A DNA stretch of 64,000 nucleotides, taken from contig NZ_SCML01000021.1 of the NCBI RefSeq assembly GCF_005503365.1, forward strand, positions 36,503 through 100,502, read 5' to 3'. The stretch's first letter is position 1. Each line of letters opens with the position of its first letter. A program made the translations under genes and the position numbers. Shown here in pieces: positions 16,150-24,290 of the stretch. The stretch is from Hydrogenophaga sp. 2FB (GTDB lineage: Bacteria > Pseudomonadota > Gammaproteobacteria > Burkholderiales > Burkholderiaceae_C). The notes beneath the pieces are model-generated. The model was not told the DNA's origin, did not search any database, and saw only the letters and a program-made list of their open reading frames with translations.

Positions 16150-16551
16150 ATGACCACGGCAACCGATCCCCGATACATCGCGCCCACCGAGGGCTTTTTC
16201 ACCACCCTGGCGGCCATCGCGCCCGAGCGTCTGGCGGCCGTCGAGGGCATCAAGCCCAAGGGGCGCGTCGAGGTGCGGCGCGCCATGGTGGGCGAGGACA
16301 TCCTCATGCTGCACGTGGTGCGCGAAAAGGGTCTGATCGACCCGGTGCACAAACACGATGACCACGAAACCGTTGCCTACCTGATCCGCGGCAAGTTGCG
16401 CCTGGTGATCGGTGGCGAGGAGTTCATCGCCGGGCCAGGCACCTCGTGGCGGCACCCGCGCGGTGTGGAGCACTTCAGCGAAGCGCTGGAGGAATGCGAG
16501 CAGCTCGAGATCAAGTCCCCGGTTCGCAAGACCTGGGTCTCGGAAGCCTGA
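16150..16551 (+). CDS. cupin-domain protein with intact metal motif
   Basis: A 133-residue one-domain cupin. Motif 1 is well kept (VHKHDDHETVAYLIRGKLRLVI: metal-type His-x-His and a Glu), and motif 2 shows PGTSWRHPRGVEH with another His. It should bind a divalent metal, unlike the cupin at 8273-8629. Small cupins next to oxygenases and TRAP transporters are often of unknown function; isomerase, dioxygenase and effector-binding roles are all possible. It is first gene of the plus arm, and its weak RBS may limit translation. Confidence 0.82.
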   Translation: MTTATDPRYIAPTEGFFTTLAAIAPERLAAVEGIKPKGRVEVRRAMVGEDILMLHVVREKGLIDPVHKHDDHETVAYLIRGKLRLVIGGEEFIAGPGTSWRHPRGVEHFSEALEECEQLEIKSPVRKTWVSEA

Positions 16552-16565
16552 AGGGGCATCACGCC

Positions 16566-17360
16566 ATGGCTGCCACCGCACCCACCTGGACCACCGAAGG
16601 CGAGCACCTGTTGACACAGGAGAACCTGCGCCTCTTGCTGGACAACCGCATCTCCGTCATCCGCATCCCTGGCTTTGCGACGTCCGCCGAATGCACGAGC
16701 TTCACCGAGGCCGCGCGCGCGGGGAACATCAAGTACTACAGCGTGGCCAAGCGCATTGGCTACATCGGCATGGCGCAGTACGAATACCGCTGGGACCGCC
16801 CGAAGGAAGACTTCTTCGCCGCCGTGCCCGACGCGCAGTGCGATCTGCGTGACGTGATCGCGCGCTGCAGCTTCGATCCGCTGCAGCGCCTGATCGACCG
16901 GCTGCAAGCCGTGTGGCCGAACCCGGTGGGCGTGGCGCGTGAAGCGCTGGGTGCGTACTACGCCGGCATCATCCGCTTCGCAAGCGAAGGCGTGGACCTG
17001 CACGTGGACTGGGCCCCGGTCAACGCGCCGCACTACGCCATCGGCCACATCGACGGCCAGCTCGGCTGGAACTTCTTTGCCGAGGAACTGGCATCGGGTG
17101 GCGAGACCACGGTGCACAACGCGCCATGGGACCCGCAGGTGGCGGCCGGTGAAATCCCCAAGAGCTATGGACTGGAGCCCGAACTTGTCGAAGGCTCACC
17201 CAAGGCGGTGTACAAGGCCTCGGCGGGCGATGTGGTCTTGTTCAACACGCGCAACCCGCACGAGATCGTTGGCGGCACGCCCAAGCCCGGCGGCAGCCGC
17301 ATCTCCATCGGCTCGTTCGTGGGGCGCATGCCCGATGGCGAGTTGGTGCTGTGGTCGTGA
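16566..17360 (+). CDS. putative 2-oxoglutarate/Fe(II)-dependent oxygenase, uncharacterised
   Basis: A 264-residue protein with the double-stranded beta-helix pattern. The likely Fe ligands are His146 and Asp148 (DLHVDWAP) and His232 (NTRNPHEIVGG), with Arg245 (SRISIGSF) placed to bind 2-oxoglutarate. GDVVLFNTRNPH is the typical strand before the distal His. I do not recognise a characterised relative. It would hydroxylate or demethylate the pathway substrate using O2. The start was chosen 14 bases after the cupin stop (ATG at 16566) because an upstream ATG at 16446 lies deep in the cupin gene. Confidence 0.75.
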   Translation: MAATAPTWTTEGEHLLTQENLRLLLDNRISVIRIPGFATSAECTSFTEAARAGNIKYYSVAKRIGYIGMAQYEYRWDRPKEDFFAAVPDAQCDLRDVIARCSFDPLQRLIDRLQAVWPNPVGVAREALGAYYAGIIRFASEGVDLHVDWAPVNAPHYAIGHIDGQLGWNFFAEELASGGETTVHNAPWDPQVAAGEIPKSYGLEPELVEGSPKAVYKASAGDVVLFNTRNPHEIVGGTPKPGGSRISIGSFVGRMPDGELVLWS

Positions 17361-17370
17361 GGGCAGCACG

Positions 17371-17745
17371 ATGATCGTCGAAGCCCGCACCTACGTCCTG
17401 CATCCTGGCCAGGTGGCACGCTTCATGCAGTTGATGGCCGAGGGCGGCATCGACATCGAGAAGCGGCACCTCGGCGGGCTTCTGGGCTTCTATTCCACCG
17501 AGTTCGGATCGATCAACAAGGTGCTGCACATGTGGGCCTTCGTGTCGCACGACGACCGCACGCGACGACGACAAAGCCTCTACGCGGACCCGCAATGGCA
17601 GGCCTTCGTGCCCACCGTGCTGCCACTCATCAGGGACATGACAAACGAAATCCTGGTTCCCGCGCCGTTCTCTCCGCCGATCGCTCTGGCGAACGGGGAC
17701 GATGTCGGCGGGATGGTTTCCACCTCAACGGACGTACGCACATGA
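17371..17745 (+). CDS. NIPSNAP-family protein
   Basis: A 124-residue protein. Residues 1-105 form a ferredoxin-like NIPSNAP domain (MIVEARTYVLHPGQVARFM, LGFYSTEFGSINKVLHMWAF, RRQSLYADPQWQAFV). The function of this family in bacteria is not established; members often lie beside catabolic enzymes and transporters. The last bases overlap the TRAP solute-receptor gene as ATGA, so expression of the two is coupled. The tail after residue 105 is low-complexity. Confidence 0.85.
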   Translation: MIVEARTYVLHPGQVARFMQLMAEGGIDIEKRHLGGLLGFYSTEFGSINKVLHMWAFVSHDDRTRRRQSLYADPQWQAFVPTVLPLIRDMTNEILVPAPFSPPIALANGDDVGGMVSTSTDVRT

Positions 17746-18812
17746 AGCACCTCAACACACTCCTCTCGCTCGCTTTCGCCGCCACGCTGCTGCCCGGCGC
17801 AGCTTTGGCCCAACTCGCGCCAGGCCCCAAGGTGGTGATCCAGGCCGTGACGCAGGCCACACCGACCCTGCCGCAGTACACCCGCGTGGACCAGCCGATC
17901 CTGCGCGACGGATTGGCCAAGGCCTCCAACGGGCGCGTGGAGGTGGTGCTGTCGACCTGGCCCGAACGCAATGTGTCGGGCCCCGAGGTCTTGCGCCTGG
18001 TGCGCGCGGGTCAGATCGACATCTCCACCTCGCCGTTGACGACGGTGTCGGGCGACGTGCCGATTCTGGACGGCGTGGACCTTGCCGGGCTGAGCACCGA
18101 CATCCGCCAGGCGCGGCGCATCGCCGACGCGATGATGCCGCTGGCCAACAAGGAGCTGCAGCGCCTGGGCATCAAACTGGTGGCCACCTTTCCCTTCACC
18201 GCGCAGATGTTCTACTGCCGCAAGCCGATCAACACCCTGGCCGATCTGAAGGGGCTGCGCATCCGCACCAACGGTCCGTCGACCTCGGACCTGCTCAAGG
18301 GCATCGGCGCGCAACCGGTCTCGATCGCCTTTGGCGAGGTCTACACGGCGCTGGAGCGCGGCACGCTCGATTGCAGCGTGTCGGGGGCCAGCGCGGGCAG
18401 CAGCGCCAACTGGGCCGAGGTGACATCGCATCTCTATTCGCTGCCGCTGTCGTGGTCGGTGGCGGGCTACTTCGTGAACCTGGCCTGGTGGGACAAGCTC
18501 GACCCGGGCGTGCGTGCCTTGATGGAGAAGACCTTCGCGGATGTGCAGAACGCGCAGTGGGCGCTCGGCCTGGAAGCCAACGCCGACGGCATCGCCTGCA
18601 ACGTCGGGCGCAACGCCGACTGCAAGATCCACAAGCCGGTGCGCAAGCCGATGGTGGAGAACAAGCCGCAGGCCGATGCCATTGCCGTCGTTCACGAGCA
18701 GCTGACCGAATCGGTGCTGCCGGGTTGGTTCAAGCGCTGTGGTGACAAGTGCCTCAACGCTTACAAGGAAGTCATCGCGCCCATCACGGGCATCCAGGTC
18801 ACACCACGGTAA
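17742..18812 (+). CDS. TRAP transporter solute-binding protein (DctP family)
   Basis: A 356-residue periplasmic receptor with a signal peptide (about 1-23, PGAALA before QLAPGP). Features of the DctP fold include LRLVRAGQIDISTSPL, the RIRTNGPSTSDLLKGIGAQPV segment whose Arg binds the substrate carboxylate in known receptors, and FGEVYTALERGTLDCSV. It feeds the two membrane genes that follow. A Cys pair near the C-terminus (KRCGDKCLNAY) may form a disulfide. The ligand is presumably the organic acid metabolised by this regulon. Confidence 0.92.
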   Translation: MKHLNTLLSLAFAATLLPGAALAQLAPGPKVVIQAVTQATPTLPQYTRVDQPILRDGLAKASNGRVEVVLSTWPERNVSGPEVLRLVRAGQIDISTSPLTTVSGDVPILDGVDLAGLSTDIRQARRIADAMMPLANKELQRLGIKLVATFPFTAQMFYCRKPINTLADLKGLRIRTNGPSTSDLLKGIGAQPVSIAFGEVYTALERGTLDCSVSGASAGSSANWAEVTSHLYSLPLSWSVAGYFVNLAWWDKLDPGVRALMEKTFADVQNAQWALGLEANADGIACNVGRNADCKIHKPVRKPMVENKPQADAIAVVHEQLTESVLPGWFKRCGDKCLNAYKEVIAPITGIQVTPR

Positions 18813-18815
18813 AGC

Positions 18816-19415
18816 ATGCTGCGTCTCATCACTTGGCTCAGCCGCCATGCCTTGGCGGCCGCAGGCTTCGCCTACCTGGCGATCACGCTGCTGATCTGTT
18901 TCGATGTCGTGGGCCGACGGCTTCTCGGCTTTTCCACCGGGTCCACCACGGAACTTACCGGCTACCTCATGGCGGCCGCCATGAGTTGGGGCCTGGCGGG
19001 CACCTTGATCGAGCGTGCCCACGTGCGCATCGACGTGCTGGTGCAAAAGGCGCCACTCCCGGTGCGCGTGTGGCTGCATGCCATTGCCATCACCGCGCTG
19101 CTGGTCTTCGGCATCTTCATGGCCTGGGGGGCCGTGCACATGACGCTGGAAACCTACGAGTTCGGCGCGACCGATCTTTCGGTCTGGAGCATCCCTTTGG
19201 CGATCCCCCAAGGTATCTGGGCCGCCGGGTTCGCGCTGTTGCTGCTCGGTGTGCTCGCGCTCATCGCGCGGGCGGCGTCGCTCATGCTGAAGCGCGACTA
19301 CCAGGGCGTGGACCGCCTGCTGGTGGCGCGCAGCTATGTGGATGAGGCCACGGAAACATTGGAAGCGGTCGGACAAGCCAACGCCCAGACAAACGCCCAG
19401 GCAGGAAAGTTGTAA
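18816..19415 (+). CDS. TRAP transporter small membrane subunit (DctQ family)
   Basis: A 199-residue four-helix membrane protein. Hydrophobic segments lie at about 10-32, 48-66, 85-107 and 127-150, with the DctQ signatures CFDVVGRR and TGYLMAAAMSWGLAGT. It partners the DctM subunit. The Gln/Ala/Asn-rich tail (AQTNAQAG) is likely flexible. It starts three bases after the receptor stop, and its own stop (TAA) is immediately followed by the next ATG. Confidence 0.92.
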   Translation: MLRLITWLSRHALAAAGFAYLAITLLICFDVVGRRLLGFSTGSTTELTGYLMAAAMSWGLAGTLIERAHVRIDVLVQKAPLPVRVWLHAIAITALLVFGIFMAWGAVHMTLETYEFGATDLSVWSIPLAIPQGIWAAGFALLLLGVLALIARAASLMLKRDYQGVDRLLVARSYVDEATETLEAVGQANAQTNAQAGKL

Positions 19416-20825
19416 ATGCTAGCCATCGGATTCATCGTCATCGTGGGCCTCGTGCTGGGCATCGCGTCTCTTTTTGGCGCGGGCTCGCACGCGAGCGCCG
19501 CAGCGTCCGTGGCCACGGCCGTGCCCTGGTGGGCGCTGGGCGCGGTGCTGGCAGCCTTCGTCGTGTTCTTTGGCGGCGGCGTGTACGTCGGCGCGGCGCT
19601 CGGTCTGCTGGGGTTGCTGGCCGGTTTCGGTTTGTCCGACCGTCCCTTCTGGAATTCCATTGGCGACATGTTGTGGGCGCCGTCGAACAACTTCGTGCTG
19701 GTGTCCGTGCCGCTCTTCCTGCTGATGGGCGAGGTGATGCTGCGCACCGGCATTTCGGAGAAGCTCTACCGCACGCTCAACATCTGGATGGGGCGGCTGC
19801 CGGGCGGCATGCTGCACACCAACATCGCGTCGAGCAGCGTGTTCTCCGCCATTGCCGGCTCGAGCGTGGCCACGGCTGCGACCATGGGGTCTGTCGCGCT
19901 GCCTTACTTCGAGAAGAGCCGCTACTCACCCAAGATGGTTCTGGGCTCGCTCGCGGCGGGCGGGGCACTGGGCAACCTCATTCCACCGGGCATCACCTTC
20001 ATCATTTACGGCCTGATCACCGAGACCTCGGTGGGCGACCTGTACCTGGCGGCCGTGGGACCGAGCCTGCTGGTCATCCTGCTGTTCACGGCGGTGATCA
20101 TGGTTCACAGCCGCAACAAGAACTACCAGGACACGGGCGAGGCCAGGCAGAGCCTGACATGGCGGCACCGCGTGGCCTCGCTGGCCGACCTGTTGCCCAC
20201 GGTGATCCTGATCGCGCTGGTGCTCGGTTCGATCTACGCGGGCTGGGCGACGCCCACCGAGTCGGCGGCCTTGGGTGTGGCTGGCAGCATCGTCATTTCG
20301 CTGGTCGATCGCAAGCTGAAGTGGTCGATGCTGACGGACTCGATGCGCGCCACAGCGCGCACCACGTCGATGATCGCCTTGATCCTGTACGGCGCGTACT
20401 TCCTGAACTACATCCTGTCGTCGCTCGGCGTGCCGCAGATGCTGGCCAGGTTCCTCACCGAACTGCCGCTGCCGGGCTGGGGCGTCATGCTGATCATCAT
20501 CTGCTTCTACCTCGCCATGGGCACCTTCATGGAAGGCATGGCGATGGTGATCACCACGATCCCGCTGATCTTCCCGGTGGTGGTGGCGCTGGGCTATGAC
20601 CCGATCTGGTTTGGCGTCGTGATCACGATGCTGGTCGAGATCGCGATGATCAGCCCACCGGATGGCACGGTGCTCTACGTGCTGCAGGGCATGCGGCGGC
20701 AACCCGGGCCGATCACGGACGTGTTCTCCGGCGTCATGCCGTTCATGTTCGTGTACATCCTGGCGGTGTGCCTGTTGCTGGTGTTCCCCGACATCGCGAT
20801 GTGGCTGGTGGGACAGGCAAGATAA
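19416..20825 (+). CDS. TRAP transporter large permease (DctM family) with extra N-terminal helix
   Basis: A 469-residue multi-helix permease that moves the substrate with Na+. Typical parts are SSSVFSAIAGSSVATAATMG, GSLAAGGALGNLIPPG and ITTIPLIFPVV. Most DctM proteins are about 425-430 residues; this one has roughly 40 more at the N-terminus, giving an additional hydrophobic segment (about 3-22) before the usual first helix. The start codon abuts the dctQ stop, so the extension is probably translated. It is last gene of the plus arm and ends two bases from the convergent lysE gene. Confidence 0.92.
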   Translation: MLAIGFIVIVGLVLGIASLFGAGSHASAAASVATAVPWWALGAVLAAFVVFFGGGVYVGAALGLLGLLAGFGLSDRPFWNSIGDMLWAPSNNFVLVSVPLFLLMGEVMLRTGISEKLYRTLNIWMGRLPGGMLHTNIASSSVFSAIAGSSVATAATMGSVALPYFEKSRYSPKMVLGSLAAGGALGNLIPPGITFIIYGLITETSVGDLYLAAVGPSLLVILLFTAVIMVHSRNKNYQDTGEARQSLTWRHRVASLADLLPTVILIALVLGSIYAGWATPTESAALGVAGSIVISLVDRKLKWSMLTDSMRATARTTSMIALILYGAYFLNYILSSLGVPQMLARFLTELPLPGWGVMLIIICFYLAMGTFMEGMAMVITTIPLIFPVVVALGYDPIWFGVVITMLVEIAMISPPDGTVLYVLQGMRRQPGPITDVFSGVMPFMFVYILAVCLLLVFPDIAMWLVGQAR

Positions 20826-20827
20826 GT

Positions 20828-21469
20828 TCAGCGCCCTGGGCGCGTGCCCATGGCCGTGAGCACGCCCAGACCGATGAACGAGGTGCCCGCGAGCCGGTTG
20901 CCCCACAGACGGTGCCTGGCGGCCCGACCCAGGCGCGGCGCGACGAGGCTTGCCGTCAGCACGTAAATGACGTCGGTGCAGAAAGCGATGGCAATGAACA
21001 CGCCGCCGAGCGCGAGGGTCTGCACCAGCGGGTTGCCATGCGTGTGCATGAATTGCGGCAGAAAAGCGGCGAAGAACAAGGTGGTTTTGGGGTTCAGCAG
21101 CGCCACCACAAAACCGTCGCGAAAGACGTGCCGCAAGGGCTGTGCGGGCGCCTGCGAGGTTGCGGTGTCGGCCACCGGCGAAGCCGCCCTCCACATGCGG
21201 ATGCCGAGGTACACGAGGTAGGCGGCGCCGGCCCACTTCACCACGGTGAACGCGGCCGACGACACGGCGAACAAGGCGGCCAGGCCGAGCGCCGCGCCCA
21301 AGGCGTTGGCGAGATTGCCCAGCGCGACACCGAGCACGGACGCGAGACCGCACGCGCGGCCCTGCGCCAGGGTGCGGGCCACGATGTAGACGACGGCGGG
21401 GCCGGGGGTGAGGGCCAGGACCAGGCTGGCACCCACAAAAGCCAGGAGCAAAGGCGTTTCGGGCAACAT
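20828..21469 (-). CDS. LysE/RhtB-family exporter
   Basis: A 213-residue membrane protein with the LysE signatures: LVLALTPGPAVVYIVARTL in the first helix, LGVALGNLANALGAALGLAAL, AGAAYLVYLGIRMWR and FRDGFVVALLNPKTTLFFAAFLPQF. These carriers export amino acids or similar small molecules. The chosen ATG gives MLPETPLLLAF. It lies between the TRAP operon and the dehydrogenase pair, with 47 bases separating it from the aldehyde dehydrogenase stop; whether it belongs to that operon is unclear. Confidence 0.9.
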   Translation of the reverse strand: MLPETPLLLAFVGASLVLALTPGPAVVYIVARTLAQGRACGLASVLGVALGNLANALGAALGLAALFAVSSAAFTVVKWAGAAYLVYLGIRMWRAASPVADTATSQAPAQPLRHVFRDGFVVALLNPKTTLFFAAFLPQFMHTHGNPLVQTLALGGVFIAIAFCTDVIYVLTASLVAPRLGRAARHRLWGNRLAGTSFIGLGVLTAMGTRPGR

Positions 21470-21516
21470 GGGAACTCCACGGAGGGCTGGGTTCACCAGT
21501 ATCGCCGCGCGGGGGC

Positions 21517-22989
21517 TTATGTGCTCGCCCAGGGCAGGGGCGCTTCGTTGAGCCCCCAATAGAAACTCTTCTGGCTGGTGTATTCGAGAATGCCCAGGCG
21601 GCCCTTCTCCTGGCCGTAGCCGCTCATCTTCACGCCGGTGAAAGGCGTGCTGATGGAGAACACCTTGTAGGTGTTGATCCACACCGTGCCGGTCTGCAGC
21701 GCGCGCCCGATGCGCCAGGCGCTCTTGAAGTCGCGCGTCCAGATGCCCGAGGCCAGGCCGAACATGTTGTCGTTGCACTGGGCGATCAGGTCGGCTTCGT
21801 CCTTCCACGGCAGCAGCGCGAGCACCGGGCCGAAGATCTCTTCCTGGCACATGCGCGCGCTGTTGGGCAGGCCTTCGAAGATGGTGGGCAGGTAGTAGCT
21901 GCCGCCGTCAAAGAAGCTGCCCGTGGGCCGCTCGCCGCCGCACAACACGGTGCCGCCTTCGTCGCGGCCCATCTGCACGTACTTCTCCACCGAAGCGCGG
22001 TGGCCCAGGTTGACCAGCGGGCCCATCTGCGTGTCTTCGCTCGATGGATCGCCCACGCGCAGCTTCTTCACGCCCTCGAGCAGGCGCGCCTTGAACTCGT
22101 TGTAGACGCTCTCGTGCACGAAGGCGCGCGAGCCGGCGATGCAGGACTCACCGGAGGAACTGAAGATGCCGTAGAGCACCCCGGCCACGGCGTGGTCCAG
22201 GTCCGCGTCGGGCATGACGATGGTGGGCGACTTGCCTCCGAGTTCGAGCGAGGTCGGCATCAGCTTCTCGGCCGCCAGGCGCTGGATGCCCATGCCCACG
22301 GTGGTGCCGCCGGTGAAGGCGATGCGCTTGATCAGCGGGTGCTTCACGAGCGCATCACCGACGATGCTGCCCTTGCCGGGCAGCACGCTGATGATGCCGT
22401 CGGGCACGCCGGCCTGCTGCGCGATCTTCGCCAACTCCAGCGCCATGCGCGGCGTGATCTCGGCGGGCTTGAACACCATGGCGCAGCCGGCGGCCAACGC
22501 GGGCGCGAGCTTCTGCGCTTCGCTGGCGATGGGGGAGTTCCAGGGCGTGATGGCGCCCACGACACCGAGGGGCTCGTTCACGCTCATCGACAGGAAATCG
22601 CCGCGCGAGGGGGTGATGGTGTCTTCCCAGGTCTCGGCGGCGGCGCCGAAGAACTGGAAGGTGCCGGCGGCGCTGGCCACGAGGGCGCGGCATTCCTTGA
22701 TGGGCTTGCCGTTGTCCAGGCGTTGCAGCTGCGCGAGCTCTTCGCCGCGCTCGCGGATGCCGTTGGCGATGCGGTAGAGGATGCCGGCGCGTTCGTGGTG
22801 CTTGAGCTTGGCCCAGGCCGGCTGCATGCGCGCGCGCTCTGCGGCTTGCACGGCCTCGTCCACATCGGCGGCGGTGGCGGCGTTCAGGCGCGCCACGGCG
22901 CTGCCATCGTGCGGGTATTCGGTGGTGTATTCGGGGCCGGAGGCGTCGCGCCATTGGCCGGCGATGAAGCTCTTGAGTGGTTCGGTCAT
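21517..22989 (-). CDS. NAD(P)-dependent aldehyde dehydrogenase
   Basis: A 490-residue aldehyde dehydrogenase of usual length with all key residues: Asn151 (TPWNSPIA), the GG turn at about 227-228 (FTGGTTVG), Glu249 (LELGGKSP) as general base and Cys283 (GESCIAGSR) as nucleophile. It oxidises an aldehyde to an acid. The gene starts three bases after the Fe-alcohol dehydrogenase stop, so the pair probably converts an alcohol to an acid in two steps. It resembles betaine/gamma-aminobutyraldehyde-type enzymes in general pattern; the substrate is not readable. Confidence 0.92.
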   Translation of the reverse strand: MTEPLKSFIAGQWRDASGPEYTTEYPHDGSAVARLNAATAADVDEAVQAAERARMQPAWAKLKHHERAGILYRIANGIRERGEELAQLQRLDNGKPIKECRALVASAAGTFQFFGAAAETWEDTITPSRGDFLSMSVNEPLGVVGAITPWNSPIASEAQKLAPALAAGCAMVFKPAEITPRMALELAKIAQQAGVPDGIISVLPGKGSIVGDALVKHPLIKRIAFTGGTTVGMGIQRLAAEKLMPTSLELGGKSPTIVMPDADLDHAVAGVLYGIFSSSGESCIAGSRAFVHESVYNEFKARLLEGVKKLRVGDPSSEDTQMGPLVNLGHRASVEKYVQMGRDEGGTVLCGGERPTGSFFDGGSYYLPTIFEGLPNSARMCQEEIFGPVLALLPWKDEADLIAQCNDNMFGLASGIWTRDFKSAWRIGRALQTGTVWINTYKVFSISTPFTGVKMSGYGQEKGRLGILEYTSQKSFYWGLNEAPLPWAST

Positions 22990-22992
22990 GGC

Positions 22993-24147
22993 TTAGAAGC
23001 TTTCTGAGTAGAGGGCCAGCGCTTCGCTTTCGCTCACATCGCGCGCGTTGTTGTCGAGCAGGCGCCGCACGTCCATGGCCGCGCGCGCCAGTGTGGGCAC
23101 GTCGGCCTCGGCAATGCCCACGTCGCGCAAGCGTTGCGGGATCGGGGCTTGCGCCACGTGTTGCTCCATCAGGGCGATGAAGGCGTCTGCGGCGGCTGCA
23201 TCGTCCTGGCCCAGGCACACGGGGTCCAGCGCGCGCGCCAGTTCGGCATACCGATGACCCACGACCGACCGGTTGAAGCGCAGCACCGGCACCATCACCA
23301 AGGCATTCGCCAGGCCATGCGGCATATGGAAGTGGCTGCCCAGGGGGTGCGCCAGCGCATGGATGGCGGCGACCGGCGCGTTGGCGAAGGCCATGCCGGC
23401 CAAGGCAGAACCCAGCAGCATGCCTTCGCGGGCTTCGATGTCATTGCCCTGCGCGACCGCGCGCCCGAGGTGGGTGTGGAGCAGCTGCAACGCGCGCACC
23501 GCGAGCGCGTCGGACACCGGGTTCTTCAGATGCCGCGTCGTGTACGCCTCGATGGCGTGCACCATCGCGTCGACGCCGGTCATGGCGGTCGGCGCGGGCG
23601 GCAGGCCCAGCGTCAGGGTGGCGTCGAGCACGGCCACGTCGGGCAACAACAGCGGGCTGATCACGCCGCGCTTCTGGTGGTCGGGCGTGGACACCACGGA
23701 CGTGGGCGTGGCCTCCGACCCCGTGCCCGCCGTGGTGGGCACCTGAATGAGCGACAGGCGCGGACCGCGTGCGCGGTTCGGGCCGTAGATGTCGGCCAGC
23801 GCTTGTGGCGTGGCGGCCAGCAGCGCCACGAGTTTGGCCGTGTCCAGCGAGCTGCCGCCGCCCAGGCCGATGACGCCATCCGCGCCCGCCGCACGCGCTG
23901 CTGCCGTCGCCGCCAGCACCACGTGTTCGGGTGGGTCGGCTTCGACCTGGTCGTACACCGTCACGCGCAGGCCCGCGTCGCGCAATGCGGCCACAGGGGC
24001 ATCCACCATGCCCGCGCGAACCAGACCCGGGTCTGTCACGACGAAAGCATGCGCACAGCCCTTGCCTTGCAGCAGGGGCGCGAGCCGAAGGGCCGCGCCG
24101 CGCTCGCAGAGGATGCGGGGCGGGGAGTCGAACTGGAATCGAAGCAT
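22993..24147 (-). CDS. iron-containing alcohol dehydrogenase
   Basis: A 384-residue group III (Fe) alcohol dehydrogenase. The cofactor motif GGGSSLDTAK is at 96-105. The metal ligands fit Asp193 and His197 (GVDAMVHAIEAY), His263 (AIHALAHPLG) and His277 (HMPHGLANA). The maleylacetate reductases of this superfamily differ at several of these positions, so I favour an ordinary primary- or secondary-alcohol dehydrogenase. It forms an operon with the aldehyde dehydrogenase. The start ATG gives MLRFQF; the frame stays open far upstream but without coding character. Confidence 0.9.
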   Translation of the reverse strand: MLRFQFDSPPRILCERGAALRLAPLLQGKGCAHAFVVTDPGLVRAGMVDAPVAALRDAGLRVTVYDQVEADPPEHVVLAATAAARAAGADGVIGLGGGSSLDTAKLVALLAATPQALADIYGPNRARGPRLSLIQVPTTAGTGSEATPTSVVSTPDHQKRGVISPLLLPDVAVLDATLTLGLPPAPTAMTGVDAMVHAIEAYTTRHLKNPVSDALAVRALQLLHTHLGRAVAQGNDIEAREGMLLGSALAGMAFANAPVAAIHALAHPLGSHFHMPHGLANALVMVPVLRFNRSVVGHRYAELARALDPVCLGQDDAAAADAFIALMEQHVAQAPIPQRLRDVGIAEADVPTLARAAMDVRRLLDNNARDVSESEALALYSESF

Positions 24148-24254
24148 GGTGGGCCGCGCGATGCGGCGAAAAAAAGGCCGCCATCCGGTTCGTGAGGCGG
24201 AGCAATCCCCTCGCATGCCGGACGTGCGATGTGACAGACGGAGAAAGGGAAGGC

Positions 24255-24277
24255 CACCGAGAGCAGCGCCCTCGGTG
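24255..24277 (-). terminator. hairpin after the Bug protein gene, possible terminator
   Basis: CACCGAG (24255-24261) and CTCGGTG (24271-24277) form a perfect 7-bp stem with a nine-base loop, 14 bases past the stop of the solute-binding gene at 24291. On the minus strand it is followed by a C/T-rich stretch without a clean U-run. It probably separates this gene from the Fe-ADH operon. Termination strength is uncertain. Confidence 0.4.
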
Positions 24278-24290
24278 CGACCGGGCGGGC

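Noticed and set aside
17580..19376. A roughly 600-codon minus-strand frame over the TRAP receptor and DctQ genes
   Set aside because: Composition is Arg/His/Gln-rich and unrelated to any family; the plus-strand genes explain the region.
22993..24147. Fe-alcohol dehydrogenase as maleylacetate reductase for the ring-cleavage operon
   Set aside because: The metal-ligand motifs fit ordinary Fe-ADHs and the gene is coupled to an aldehyde dehydrogenase far from the dioxygenase.
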